This document shows, one piece after another, positions 16,397-25,911 of a stretch of 48,115 nt of DNA. The number at the start of each line of letters is the position of its first letter. Positions within the stretch are counted from its first letter, which is position 1. The position numbers and the translations under genes were made by a program. Below the pieces are notes generated by a model. The model was not told the DNA's origin. It searched no databases and worked only from the letters and a program-made list of their open reading frames with translations. Where the stretch lies: positions 1 through 48,115 of the forward strand of contig JBELHO010000024.1 in NCBI GenBank assembly GCA_042091375.1, in the 5' to 3' direction. The DNA comes from JBELHO01 sp042091375 (lineage in GTDB: Bacteria > Pseudomonadota > Gammaproteobacteria > Enterobacterales > Alteromonadaceae).

Positions 16397-17821
16397 ATGA
16401 CTGCACAAAATTCGTCAGCGGTAACTTACAACTATGATGTTGTTCGTCAATTTACTGTTATGACAGTTATTTGGGGACTTTTTGGTACATTTTTAGGTGT
16501 TGTTATTGCCGCGCAATTAATTTGGCCGGCACTAAACTTTGACACACCTTGGTTGACCTACTCCCGTCTTCGTCCTCTGCACACCAATACGGTAATATTC
16601 GCCTTTGGTACTAGCGCCTTATTTGCTTCGTCATATTATGTAGTGCAACGCACTTGTAGAACCGCGTTATTTGGTGGCAAATTAGCGGCATTTACTTTTT
16701 GGGGTTGGCAAGCGGTAATTGTCTTAGCGGCGATCACTTTGCCTATGGGCTACACTAGCTCAAAAGAATATGCCGAATTAGAATGGCCAATCGATATTTT
16801 AATTGCTGTGGTATGGATCAGCTATGCCATAGTATTTTTTGGCACCTTAGCGAAACGCAAAACCTCGCATATCTATGTCGCCAACTGGTTTTTTGGCGGT
16901 TTCATCATTACAGTTGCCGTGTTACACATAGGTAACTCCATGGTCATTCCAGTGTCCATGATGAAATCTTATTCTATCTATTCTGGGGCGATAGACGCCA
17001 TGATGCAGTGGTGGTACGGCCACAACGCAGTGGGCTTTTTATTAACTGCTGGCTTTTTGGGGATCATGTATTATTTTGTGCCTAAACAAGCTGAACGACC
17101 TGTCTATTCTTACCGTTTATCGATAGTGCACTTTTGGGCACTAGTCTCACTATACATCTGGGCCGGTCCCCACCATTTGCATTACACCGCTTTACCTGAC
17201 TGGGCACAATCCGTCGGTATGGTCATGTCAATTGTACTATTTTTACCCTCATGGGGCGGGATGATCAACGGCATCATGACCCTATCAGGAGCTTGGCATA
17301 AATTGCGTTACGATCCTATTCTTCGCTTCTTGATTGTTTCGCTATCTTTTTATGGTATGTCGACCTTCGAAGGTCCGATGATGGCGATAAAGTCAGTGAA
17401 TGCATTATCCCATTATACCGATTGGACCATAGGCCATGTTCACTCTGGAGCACTAGGTTGGGTAGCAATGGTATCAATTGGCGCTGTTTATCACTTAGTT
17501 CCGGTATTGTTTAATCAAGGCAGCATGTACAGCATACGGTTGATCAACATTCACTTTTGGCTACACACTTCGGGTATTGTTCTCTATATCGTCGCCATGT
17601 GGTTCTCAGGGGTAATGCAAGGTTTAATGTGGCGCGCGGTAAATACCGACGGTACTTTAACTTACAGCTTTATCGAAGGATTAGTCGCTTCCAAACCGTT
17701 TTATATTATTCGTTTTATCGGTGGTGTTTTAGTGGTGGCAGGTTTCATATTAATGACCTACAACATGTTTAAAACCATTAGGGCAAAAGAAGGTAGCCTT
17801 AAACCCGTGGCAGTATCATAG
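16397..17821 (+). CDS. ccoN: cbb3-type cytochrome c oxidase subunit I CcoN
   Basis: Catalytic subunit of the high-affinity cbb3 terminal oxidase, holding low-spin heme b and the heme b3-CuB centre that reduces oxygen. The 474 residues form about 12 membrane helices. Conserved histidines include H62 (RLRPLHTNT), the YGHNAVGF histidine, the pair in GPHHLHYTALPDW and those in IGHVHSGALGWV. Length matches the family. First gene of ccoNOQP; the upstream 262 bp to the lipoprotein gene should hold the promoter, but I see no good FNR box (TTGAT-N4-ATCAA). Confidence 0.98.
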   Translation: MTAQNSSAVTYNYDVVRQFTVMTVIWGLFGTFLGVVIAAQLIWPALNFDTPWLTYSRLRPLHTNTVIFAFGTSALFASSYYVVQRTCRTALFGGKLAAFTFWGWQAVIVLAAITLPMGYTSSKEYAELEWPIDILIAVVWISYAIVFFGTLAKRKTSHIYVANWFFGGFIITVAVLHIGNSMVIPVSMMKSYSIYSGAIDAMMQWWYGHNAVGFLLTAGFLGIMYYFVPKQAERPVYSYRLSIVHFWALVSLYIWAGPHHLHYTALPDWAQSVGMVMSIVLFLPSWGGMINGIMTLSGAWHKLRYDPILRFLIVSLSFYGMSTFEGPMMAIKSVNALSHYTDWTIGHVHSGALGWVAMVSIGAVYHLVPVLFNQGSMYSIRLINIHFWLHTSGIVLYIVAMWFSGVMQGLMWRAVNTDGTLTYSFIEGLVASKPFYIIRFIGGVLVVAGFILMTYNMFKTIRAKEGSLKPVAVS

Positions 17822-17830
17822 GAGTTAAAC

Positions 17831-18475
17831 ATGAAAAACAAACACGATAAGTTTGAAACTAATGTCGGTATATTTGCTATTTTTACTATTTTAGCTATCA
17901 GTATCGGTGGCTTAGTTGAAATTACTCCGCTATTTTTTCAAAAAGAAACCACCCAACCTGTTGATAATTTACGCCCATACACAGCACTAGAGCTAGAGGG
18001 GCGAGATGTATATATCAAAGAAGGCTGTAATACTTGTCACAGCCAAATGATAAGAGCATTTCGCGCCGAAACTGAACGCTACGGTCATTATTCAGTTGCC
18101 GGTGAACACGTTTGGGAACATCCCTTCTTGTGGGGTTCAAAGCGAACTGGCCCTGATTTAGCCCGAGTGGGTGGCCGCTACAGTGATGATTGGCACCGCG
18201 CTCATTTGCTAGATCCCCGCTCTGTCGTTCCAGAGTCCAACATGCCTTCATTCAAATGGTTGGCAGAAAATACCCTAGACGGTGAATTGACGGCTAAGAA
18301 ATTAGAAACCTTTAACTTTTTAACGCGCAATCGCAGCCATAAAGACGAAAATGGCAAGCCGATCCCTTTATACTCAACAGAAGATATCAAGAAGGCTAAA
18401 TCAGCAGTCAAAGGCAAAACCGAAATGGATGCCCTTATCGCTTATTTACAGTCGCTTGGTCATGCATTGAAGTGA
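17831..18475 (+). CDS. ccoO: cbb3-type cytochrome c oxidase subunit II CcoO
   Basis: Membrane-anchored monoheme cytochrome c that passes electrons to CcoN. One N-terminal membrane segment (about 13-36) is followed by a periplasmic domain with heme site C66-N-T-C69-H70 and a likely distal methionine in SNMPSF. The 214 residues fit the family. It starts 9 nt after ccoN with AGGAG just upstream, and overlaps the region before ccoQ. Confidence 0.97.
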   Translation: MKNKHDKFETNVGIFAIFTILAISIGGLVEITPLFFQKETTQPVDNLRPYTALELEGRDVYIKEGCNTCHSQMIRAFRAETERYGHYSVAGEHVWEHPFLWGSKRTGPDLARVGGRYSDDWHRAHLLDPRSVVPESNMPSFKWLAENTLDGELTAKKLETFNFLTRNRSHKDENGKPIPLYSTEDIKKAKSAVKGKTEMDALIAYLQSLGHALK

Positions 18476-18480
18476 TTATT

Positions 18481-18657
18481 ATGGACTATGGTACATTGCG
18501 AGGCTTTATTGCCCTATTGATATTAACCCTGTTTATCATCATTGTGATTTGGTCATATAGTAAAAAGCGCAAAACACAATTTGACCAAGCCGCTCATTCA
18601 ATTTTAGAAGACGAACAGCAAGAAAACAGCAACAAAAAGGAGACACCTAATGTCTAA
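18481..18657 (+). CDS. ccoQ: cbb3 oxidase small subunit CcoQ
   Basis: Small membrane subunit that stabilises the cbb3 complex in relatives. The 58 residues have one membrane helix (about 6-26, GFIALLILTLFIIIVIWSY), then a basic and a glutamine/glutamate-rich tail. I chose the ATG at 18481 (MDYGTLRG), 5 nt after the ccoO stop; a GTG at 18472 would overlap ccoO. Its end overlaps ccoP by 8 nt. Confidence 0.92.
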   Translation: MDYGTLRGFIALLILTLFIIIVIWSYSKKRKTQFDQAAHSILEDEQQENSNKKETPNV

Positions 18658-19687
18658 CTTTTGGAGTATCTGGATCACAGTTTTAACATTGGGTTCACTG
18701 TTAGGCTGTTACCTTATTTTACGTTACTGCTTAAAGAACTTTACTGGAGTTGAGGAAGGTCAACCGACAGGACATGTTTTTGACGGTATAGAAGAATTAA
18801 ACAACCCGTTACCGCAATGGTGGAGTACTTTCTTTTTTGTCACCATTATCTGGGGTCTAGCCTATTTGATCATGTATCCAGGTTTGGGTAATTGGCCTGG
18901 TTTATTTGGCTGGAAGAGTTCTAACCAAGGCATAATGAATATCGAAGAATCGATAGAAAAAGCCAATTTTGCCAAAGAAAATAACCTAATTACCCAATAC
19001 GATCAGGAAGTCAAAGCTGCAGATGCTAAATTTGGACCCATTTTCGATAAATTTGCCGCCATTCCGATCAAGCAAATAGCGGCAACTAAATCTGTTGAAA
19101 TTGACTTTGACACCCGCTCTGAACTCACCGCCGAGCAACAATTATTGGTCGATGGCCAACAAGCGTTGAAAATTGGCCAGCGTCTTTACATGCAAAATTG
19201 CTCGCAATGTCATGGTTCAAATGCTGGCGGTACCACCAGCTTTCCCGACTTAACTGATGACGATTGGCTATATGGTGGCACACCGGAAGATATCGTGCAT
19301 ACTTTGATCAAGGGTCGACAAGCCAAAGGCATGATCGCTTGGAAAACAGCACTAGGCGGTGAGCAAGGCGTAAAAGACGTTGCTGCCTATGTGTTGAGTT
19401 TAAGCAATCGCCAAGCTGTAGAAGGTGATGTCGCCGTCGGCAAACAAAAATTTGCGATGTGCGCCAGTTGTCACGGTACAGAAGGTCAAGGCAGCCTGGC
19501 CATGTCGATGCCATTGGGCGCGCCAAACTTAACCGATGATATATGGCTGTATGGCGGTTCAGAGCGTAAAGTACAAGAAACAATACGATATGGGCGTGCT
19601 GGGGTAATGCCCGCATGGAACGATATTTTAGGTGAGCAAAAGATCCACGTGATCAGTGCTTACATCTACAGTTTATCTCAACCCTAG
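18650..19687 (+). CDS. ccoP: cbb3-type cytochrome c oxidase subunit III CcoP
   Basis: Diheme cytochrome c subunit feeding electrons into CcoO/CcoN. The 345 residues carry two N-terminal membrane helices (about 7-27 and 58-77), the longer CcoP type, and two c-heme sites: C184-S-Q-C187-H188 and C271-A-S-C274-H275, each followed by a PDLTDDDWLYGG-like repeat, showing internal duplication. Its ATG lies inside the last codons of ccoQ (ATGTCTAA). Confidence 0.97.
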   Translation: MSNFWSIWITVLTLGSLLGCYLILRYCLKNFTGVEEGQPTGHVFDGIEELNNPLPQWWSTFFFVTIIWGLAYLIMYPGLGNWPGLFGWKSSNQGIMNIEESIEKANFAKENNLITQYDQEVKAADAKFGPIFDKFAAIPIKQIAATKSVEIDFDTRSELTAEQQLLVDGQQALKIGQRLYMQNCSQCHGSNAGGTTSFPDLTDDDWLYGGTPEDIVHTLIKGRQAKGMIAWKTALGGEQGVKDVAAYVLSLSNRQAVEGDVAVGKQKFAMCASCHGTEGQGSLAMSMPLGAPNLTDDIWLYGGSERKVQETIRYGRAGVMPAWNDILGEQKIHVISAYIYSLSQP

Positions 19688-19713
19688 CTTGCGTATTCAA
19701 ATACAAATCACTG

Positions 19714-19754
19714 CGGTGAAAAGTTAATAACACCTCAACATTAACTTTTCACCG
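19714..19754. terminator. Perfect 15-bp inverted repeat after ccoP
   Basis: CGGTGAAAAGTTAAT (19714-19728) and ATTAACTTTTCACCG (19740-19754) are exact complements around an 11-nt loop, 27 nt past the ccoP stop. AGCCTTTTAAT follows, a weak T-run. It probably ends or attenuates the ccoNOQP transcript, or protects its 3' end, before the assembly genes. Confidence 0.65.
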
Positions 19755-19855
19755 AGCCTTTTAATAGACAAGGCGACCTGTATAAACACTGTGATACGCT
19801 ATAGAGTGTTGTTGTAATTAAGCGTATAATAAGGATTATATTATCGCCGTAATAA

Positions 19856-20362
19856 ATGAAGAAACCTATGAATACTCCCTGGTATAAAGAGCCTTGGGCA
19901 TGGTTAGTGTTTTTTTTGCCTTTCAGTGCTGTAGTCGCTGGCATAACCACGGTTATTATTGCTAATACCGATGCCGACACCTTAGTGGCTGGTGATTATT
20001 ACAAAAAAGGCAAAGCCATCAACCTTGAACTTGGCAAAATAAAGCAAGCACAAAAATTAGGGATACGCTTTGACTTACAGATGATTGAAAATGCCCTGCT
20101 CATTAAACCAACCGGTATCAAGCGCGATTTTCCATTACTTAACGTTAATTTGTTTCACCCCACGTTGGAAAAAAATGACATAAAATTAACCTTAACCGCT
20201 GATGGTAATGGCAATTTTCGTCATCTTTTTGAACAAGCTGTGCAAGGCAGATGGCAGCTCACTCTGTCTTCTTTTGACCAAACATGGAAAATTCAACAAT
20301 CTATTACTTTACCGCAAGCAAGTTTCATTGAGATTATTGCCGATCCAAGTGGTGGCAATTGA
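19856..20362 (+). CDS. ccoH: cbb3 oxidase assembly protein CcoH/FixH
   Basis: Assembly factor for cbb3 oxidase. The 168 residues start with a short cytosolic tail and one membrane helix (about 12-37, WAWLVFFLPFSAVVAGITTVI), then a periplasmic FixH-type domain with the typical GDYYKKGKAIN stretch. Two starts are possible: ATG at 19856 or ATG at 19868 (MNTPWYKEPW); neither has a strong ribosome site. It follows ccoP by 168 nt without a ccoG (fixG) gene between, and its stop overlaps the earliest possible ccoI start. Confidence 0.9.
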   Translation: MKKPMNTPWYKEPWAWLVFFLPFSAVVAGITTVIIANTDADTLVAGDYYKKGKAINLELGKIKQAQKLGIRFDLQMIENALLIKPTGIKRDFPLLNVNLFHPTLEKNDIKLTLTADGNGNFRHLFEQAVQGRWQLTLSSFDQTWKIQQSITLPQASFIEIIADPSGGN

Positions 20363-20367
20363 TCGCA

Positions 20368-22827
20368 ATGGGTGCTGAAATACAAGCTGAACAATCAGCT
20401 GATTTTTGTTTCCACTGTCATGAACCTATACCCAAGGGTTTACTGCTGTTTTCGACTATTGATAATAAAAAGCAAGCGATGTGCTGCATAGGTTGTCAAG
20501 CGGTTGCTGATACCATAGTGGAAAATGGACTAGATGATTATTATCGCTACCGAACCGAACCGGCATTAACAGCACAAGCACTTGTTCCCAAGGAATTAAC
20601 TGAAAACCTGGCGCAAAAAAAATTACTTGACGATGCGGCATTACAAGATGAATTTACCAGCACTTCAGGGGATCACAAAGAAACCATTTTGACCGTTGAC
20701 GGCATCAGTTGTGCTGCTTGTGCTTGGTTAATTGAAAAACAATTGATAAAACTCAATGGCGTCGATGCTATAAATGTCAATGCCAGCTCGCAACGCGCTT
20801 CAGTTCGTTGGCATGCTGCCACCATACAACTCAGTGATATTTTAGTTGCAATCGATGCTATTGGTTACCAAGCATTGCCTTTTAAAGCCGATACTGTTGA
20901 ACAAAATAACCGTAAGCAACGCAAATCTTTTATTAAGCGCTTAGGTGTTTGTGGGATTTTGATGATGCAAATCATGATGATCGCTGTTGGGCTTTATTTC
21001 GGTGCATTTGCCGATATGTCGGTGCACAACTTGATCTATCTGCGCTGGATCAGCTTTATTTTGTGTGTGCCTATTATATTCTACGGCGCTATCCCCTTTT
21101 ACCGTTCCGCCTACAGCGCGGTGCGCGCCAAACGGCTGTCGATGGATGTTCCGGTATCTATAGCTATTCTACTGGCTTTTTCAGCCAGCGCTTGGGCTAC
21201 CATTCATCAACGTGGCGAAGTGTATTTTGAATCTGTCGCCATGTTTACATTTTTACTATTATTAGGTAAATTTTTTGAATTCAATGCTCGCAGTAAAGCC
21301 GCACAGGTATCTGCTAACTTATTGAAATTGATGCCATTAACGGCGATTAAAATAATCAACAACCAAGAACATTCTGTGGTTGCAAGAAAATTGCAAGCCG
21401 ATGACCTGATTATTATCAAGCCCGGCGCGGTTATTTCAGCTGATGGTCATATTATTCAAGGCAGCAGCCACATTAACGAAGCCATGTTATCTGGAGAACA
21501 AGTACCCGTTGAAAAATCCATTGGCGCCGCTGTGTTTGCCGGCACCATTAACGGTGACGGCAACATAACCGTAAAAGTTAAACACAACAATCAGCAGTCT
21601 TTTCTCAATCAGCTCATTTTATTGAGTGAAAAAGCGCAAGCTCACAAGCCCAAATTAGCCAAACTGTCAGATACCATAGCTCAGTATTTTGTTGCGGTGA
21701 TCCTAATTGCAGCCTCATTAACGGCCTTGTATTGGTCTGTGCACTCTCCACAACAAGCTTTTTGGATCACTTTATCAGTGCTGGTTGCTACTTGCCCTTG
21801 CGCACTGTCCTTAGCAACGCCTACCGCTTTAACATGTGCTACCACACGACTGAATAAAAGTGGCATTATGATCAAATCTGCGCATGCTATCGAAACTATG
21901 CCTAGTATCGACTTATTTGCCTTCGACAAAACCGGTACCTTAACCACAGGTGACTTTTCGGTACAGCGCGTTGAAATAGCCGACAATAATTATCAACAAC
22001 AGCAAGTATTAGCTTTAATAGCCGCGCTTGAAATATACTCTGAGCATCCTATCGCCCGCGCATTTATCCCCCATAGAGATATTCAAATTCAAACCAATGA
22101 TGTCAAAGTTATCACCGGCCGTGGGATCACCGCTGAAGTGGCTGGACAAAAGGTCTGTGTAGGTCAGCCGCAGTGGTTATTCAGCGATGGCTATATTAGC
22201 GAAACTGACCACCAACAATATCAACAACACCAACATGCCCAATGTATTTTAACCATTGACAACAAATTGATAGCCGCCATTTATTTAGAAGATAAAGTGA
22301 GGCCAGATGCGGTCAACTTTATCGCCCAACTCCATCAACAACAGCAAATGACTTGCATGCTCTCAGGCGACAATGCAACAGGTTGTAAAACTGTTCAACA
22401 ACAACTTAAACTCCAACAAATGTACAGTGCATTATCGGCTAGAGATAAACTCACTAAACTACAGCAATTACAGCAAAGTCATACTGTCGCCATGGTCGGT
22501 GATGGTATTAATGACACCCCAGTATTTGCTGCTGCTCACTTATCAATAGCCATGGGCAGTGGTACCGATATCGCCAAAAGCGGTGCTGATGTGATTTTAT
22601 TGGCGAATAAATTAAACAGTATCATTGACTTGCGTAGTGTAGCAATGAAAACGCAAACCATTATTCGGCAAAATTACGCTTGGGCGTTTGGTTATAATGC
22701 CATTGCTTTGCCGTTAGCCGTATCAGGGCATGTCACGCCATATATGGCCGTCATTGGTATGTCACTGAGCTCATTATTAGTGATCAGCAACTCATTAAGA
22801 ATCCTCACTGTAGGCAAGGAAAAATAA
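20368..22827 (+). CDS. ccoI: Copper-translocating P-type ATPase CcoI/FixI
   Basis: P1B-type copper ATPase needed to deliver copper for the CuB site of cbb3 oxidase. About 819 residues: an N-terminal cysteine-rich metal domain (CFHCHEPIPKG, CCIGCQAV), a heavy-metal-associated domain with GISCAACAW, membrane helices with the CPC motif (TCPCALSLATPTAL), phosphorylation site DKTGTLTTG and hinge MVGDGINDTP. The ATG at 20368 is taken; an in-frame TTG at 20359 overlapping the ccoH stop has GGTGG closer upstream and is also possible. Followed 4 nt later by ccoS. Confidence 0.95.
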   Translation: MGAEIQAEQSADFCFHCHEPIPKGLLLFSTIDNKKQAMCCIGCQAVADTIVENGLDDYYRYRTEPALTAQALVPKELTENLAQKKLLDDAALQDEFTSTSGDHKETILTVDGISCAACAWLIEKQLIKLNGVDAINVNASSQRASVRWHAATIQLSDILVAIDAIGYQALPFKADTVEQNNRKQRKSFIKRLGVCGILMMQIMMIAVGLYFGAFADMSVHNLIYLRWISFILCVPIIFYGAIPFYRSAYSAVRAKRLSMDVPVSIAILLAFSASAWATIHQRGEVYFESVAMFTFLLLLGKFFEFNARSKAAQVSANLLKLMPLTAIKIINNQEHSVVARKLQADDLIIIKPGAVISADGHIIQGSSHINEAMLSGEQVPVEKSIGAAVFAGTINGDGNITVKVKHNNQQSFLNQLILLSEKAQAHKPKLAKLSDTIAQYFVAVILIAASLTALYWSVHSPQQAFWITLSVLVATCPCALSLATPTALTCATTRLNKSGIMIKSAHAIETMPSIDLFAFDKTGTLTTGDFSVQRVEIADNNYQQQQVLALIAALEIYSEHPIARAFIPHRDIQIQTNDVKVITGRGITAEVAGQKVCVGQPQWLFSDGYISETDHQQYQQHQHAQCILTIDNKLIAAIYLEDKVRPDAVNFIAQLHQQQQMTCMLSGDNATGCKTVQQQLKLQQMYSALSARDKLTKLQQLQQSHTVAMVGDGINDTPVFAAAHLSIAMGSGTDIAKSGADVILLANKLNSIIDLRSVAMKTQTIIRQNYAWAFGYNAIALPLAVSGHVTPYMAVIGMSLSSLLVISNSLRILTVGKEK

Positions 22828-22831
22828 CATC

Positions 22832-23077
22832 ATGAGTATCATTTATGTACTGATCCCTATTGCTGTTTTACTGATTGCCTTAGCTATTTATCTATTTTTT
22901 TGGGCGGTTAGAACTGACCAATTTGAAGACCTAGAAAAACAGGGATTTAGTATTTTATTTGACCGCGACAATGACGACATAGATAACATTGAACAGACGT
23001 CACTTGTTCAGCAAAAAACTGAACAATGCGAGCACACTGCAAGCAAAGAAAATAAATTTAACCAAGATGACCATTGA
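22832..23077 (+). CDS. ccoS: cbb3 oxidase maturation protein CcoS
   Basis: Small membrane protein required in relatives for cofactor insertion into cbb3 oxidase. The 81 residues have one N-terminal helix (about 3-26) followed by the family motif WAVRTDQFEDLEKQGFSILFD and an acidic tail longer than in many homologues. It starts 4 nt after ccoI and overlaps the next gene by 11 nt. Confidence 0.93.
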   Translation: MSIIYVLIPIAVLLIALAIYLFFWAVRTDQFEDLEKQGFSILFDRDNDDIDNIEQTSLVQQKTEQCEHTASKENKFNQDDH

Positions 23078-23738
23078 TTATTTTTCAGCGTTTATTATTG
23101 GAATATTAGGCTCAGGTCATTGTATAGCTATGTGTGGAGGGATCACCACCATGTTAACTTCAGCTATTCCGCAACACCAAAAATCGCAGAAACTTGGCCT
23201 TTCCTTGAGTTATCATCTTGGGCGCATAATGTCTTACGCCATTATCGGTGGCATCGCCGGTTTTACTGGTTCATTAGCAGCGAAAAGTATTGGCTTGCCA
23301 ATGGTTTCGTTGAGAGTTATCGCCGCTGTTTTTATGATTTTACTGGGCTTGTATTTAGCGCAATGGCTAATGTGGTTAAATAAAATAGAAAAAATAGGCA
23401 AAATATTGTGGCGCTATATATCACCTTACAGCAAAAGATTTATTCCTGTAACTACTGTCCGTAAAGGTCTGATGTTGGGCATGTTATGGGGCTGGCTACC
23501 CTGTGGCTTGATATACTCAACACTTACTTGGTCTTTGGCTTCTGGCAACGCCGTTGATGGTGCATTACTCATGGTTTGTTTTGGCTTGGGCACTCTGCCC
23601 AGCTTATTGAGTTTTTCTTTTGGGGTTTTGTCAATTAAACAACTCATTAGCAACGCACTCGTTCGCCAATTTATCGGCGGTTCACTAGTGCTTTACGGCG
23701 CCTATAGTATTTTCCAAATTGTTATAAGGTTTCTTTAA
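23067..23738 (+). CDS. Membrane protein of the DsbD_2/SafE-like family, cbb3-associated
   Basis: A 224-residue polytopic protein with about six membrane helices. It carries GSGHCIAMCGGI near the N-terminus and LWGWLPCGLIYSTL in the middle, cysteine-containing motifs typical of the cytochrome c biogenesis transmembrane family (often labelled sulfite exporter TauE/SafE). This family regularly sits after ccoS in Gammaproteobacteria and probably helps in copper or redox handling during oxidase assembly. I chose the ATG at 23067 (MTIDYFSAF), overlapping ccoS by 11 nt; a longer frame from 22989 would lie mostly inside ccoS. Confidence 0.88.
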   Translation: MTIDYFSAFIIGILGSGHCIAMCGGITTMLTSAIPQHQKSQKLGLSLSYHLGRIMSYAIIGGIAGFTGSLAAKSIGLPMVSLRVIAAVFMILLGLYLAQWLMWLNKIEKIGKILWRYISPYSKRFIPVTTVRKGLMLGMLWGWLPCGLIYSTLTWSLASGNAVDGALLMVCFGLGTLPSLLSFSFGVLSIKQLISNALVRQFIGGSLVLYGAYSIFQIVIRFL

Positions 23739-23858
23739 CATCATAAAATTTCAGCATAATATTTGCGATCATGGTGGATTTATAGACAACTAATCACACA
23801 TGATTTAATTTAGCCGTTATAATTAAAAAAGTTATAGCTGATACGATAGGATGTACCA

Positions 23859-24788
23859 ATGGAAAAATATCAACGAATACTGGCTATCATTGACCTTGCA
23901 CACGACAATCAAAAGGCGCTAAAGCGAGCCATAGAGCTAGCCAATAAAACCCATGCCAGCATTACTGCTTTTTTAACCATCTATGATTTTTCCTATGAAA
24001 TGACCACTATGCTGTCAACTGACGAGCGCGATGCGATGCGTACTTCAGTGATCAATGACAGATTACAATGGTTAAACAATATAGTTAACGCTATGCCTCA
24101 CTTAGGGGTTAACATTGACTGTAAAGTGGTTTGGCACAATCGGCCTTTTGAACAAATCATAGATCAAGTGCTCACCCACAACTATGACATTGTCATCAAA
24201 GGCACTCATCAACACGACAAACTAAAATCAGTGATTTTTACCCCGACTGATTGGCATATTTTACGAAAATGCCCTTGCCCGGTGTTATTGGTTAAAGATC
24301 ACTCATGGCCAAAAGATGGTAACATTTTAGCCTCAATTAATGTGGGTAGCGAAGACCAAGAGCACCAGTCCCTGAATAACAAAATAACTGAAGAAGGCCT
24401 TAACTTGGCATCATTAATTGACGCCAATGTGCATTTAGTGAATTCATTTTCAGGTACGCCAGTTAATATTGCCATTGAAATTCCTGAATTTAACGCCCAA
24501 GAATACAATGACTCAATGCGTATACACCACGAAAAAGCCATGGCTGAGCATGCTAAACAAGTCAATATAGCCCCAGAAAACACCCATATTAGAGAAGGAT
24601 TACCCGAAGACGTAATAGAAGCGTTATCCATAGAGCTTGATGCAGAATTAGTTATTCTCGGCACTATAGGCCGCACTGGGTTATCAGCGGCGTTAATAGG
24701 CAACACTGCAGAGCACGTTATTGATAAACTCAATTGTGATTTATTAGCACTTAAACCCGATGGTTATATTTCACCATTAGCTAAGTGA
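23859..24788 (+). CDS. uspE: Universal stress protein UspE
   Basis: Tandem universal stress protein with two Usp domains (about 1-145 and 155-305), closely following E. coli UspE: YDFSYEMTT, VVWHNRPFE, IFTPTDWH, LLRKCPCPVLLVKD and the C-terminal GTIGRTGLSAALIGNTAEHVID nucleotide-binding type loop. E. coli UspE affects motility, aggregation and stress resistance. In E. coli and Shewanella fnr (etrA) lies next to uspE; here the 120-bp gap to the cbb3-associated membrane protein holds no fnr. Confidence 0.95.
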   Translation: MEKYQRILAIIDLAHDNQKALKRAIELANKTHASITAFLTIYDFSYEMTTMLSTDERDAMRTSVINDRLQWLNNIVNAMPHLGVNIDCKVVWHNRPFEQIIDQVLTHNYDIVIKGTHQHDKLKSVIFTPTDWHILRKCPCPVLLVKDHSWPKDGNILASINVGSEDQEHQSLNNKITEEGLNLASLIDANVHLVNSFSGTPVNIAIEIPEFNAQEYNDSMRIHHEKAMAEHAKQVNIAPENTHIREGLPEDVIEALSIELDAELVILGTIGRTGLSAALIGNTAEHVIDKLNCDLLALKPDGYISPLAK

Positions 24789-24969
24789 TTTTAAATGGCC
24801 ATCAGTTAACTTATCTTGTTTGCAGAGCAACTTTTCTATCGTTGGATGATTTATTTTTTATATTATTAAATAAGCGCTAACAATATATGCAATTGTACTG
24901 TGGAAAGGTATATACTGTGCGCCGGAAAAATCTAGCTAAAAATAGCGTTAACATATAGGTGATAAACGC

Positions 24970-25911
24970 ATGTTATCTGGCAATACACTAACCCAGCAGC
25001 AGCAAGGGCAATTAGGTAAATTAGAAAAACGCCTGCGTCGTCACGTTGGTCAAGCCATAGCCCAGTACAATATGATCGAAGACGGTGATCGCGTTATGGT
25101 TTGCCTTTCCGGTGGCAAAGACAGTTATGCGATGCTGGCTATTTTAATGAAGTTACAGCAATTAGCACCGATATCATTTGATCTTGTCGCGGTTAATTTA
25201 GATCAAAAACAACCCGGTTTTCCCGAACAGGTGCTACCTAATTATCTCAATGGGCTTGGCATAGAGTACAAGATCATAGAAGAAGACACTTATTCCATTG
25301 TTACCGATAAAATACCCGAAGGTAAAACTACCTGCAGTCTTTGTTCACGTTTACGCCGAGCTATTTTATACAAGGCAGCAAAGTCATTAGGCGCAACTAA
25401 AATAGCTTTGGGGCACCATAGAGATGATATGTTGGAAACCTTAATGCTCAACATGTTTCACGGTGGCAAATTAAAGGCCATGCCAGCTAAGCTAGTCTCA
25501 GATAATGGCGAGCACGTGGTGATACGGCCATTAGCTTTTTGTAAAGAAAGTGAAATAGCCTTGTACGCGCAATTACAACAATTCCCTATTATTCCCTGTA
25601 ATCTCTGCGGCTCGCAACCAAACTTACAACGGCAACACATCAAAAATATGTTACAACAATGGCAAACACAGTATCCAGGACGCATAGAGTCAATGTTTAC
25701 CGCCATGCAAAATGTGGTGCCATCACATTTATGCGACAATGAGTTATTTGATTTTAAAAGCATAGATGCTAACTCAGGTATTATTGATGGTGGTGATATT
25801 GGTTTTGATCAGCCAACTATAGCAACACCTGCATCAAACAATGCTACAGCAGAAGTGAGCTTACCGACATTCAACAGTGAGCAGACATTAAATATAGTTA
25901 ACCTAAGTTAA
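24970..25911 (+). CDS. ttcA: tRNA 2-thiocytidine synthetase TtcA
   Basis: Thiolates cytidine 32 in certain tRNAs using ATP and an iron-sulfur cluster. The 313 residues include the PP-loop S47-G-G-K-D-S52, the TtcA cysteine pair C122-S-L-C125, and a third cluster cysteine in the PCNLCGSQ segment near 213-216. The last ~55 residues are variable. The gene follows uspE by 181 nt, with AGGTGAT upstream of the ATG. uspE-ttcA proximity is conserved in related genera. Confidence 0.96.
   Translation: MLSGNTLTQQQQGQLGKLEKRLRRHVGQAIAQYNMIEDGDRVMVCLSGGKDSYAMLAILMKLQQLAPISFDLVAVNLDQKQPGFPEQVLPNYLNGLGIEYKIIEEDTYSIVTDKIPEGKTTCSLCSRLRRAILYKAAKSLGATKIALGHHRDDMLETLMLNMFHGGKLKAMPAKLVSDNGEHVVIRPLAFCKESEIALYAQLQQFPIIPCNLCGSQPNLQRQHIKNMLQQWQTQYPGRIESMFTAMQNVVPSHLCDNELFDFKSIDANSGIIDGGDIGFDQPTIATPASNNATAEVSLPTFNSEQTLNIVNLS

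Noticed and set aside
19308..19616. Open frame antisense to ccoP
   Set aside because: It lies wholly inside ccoP, whose two heme sites make its frame certain; no ribosome site or recognisable domain.
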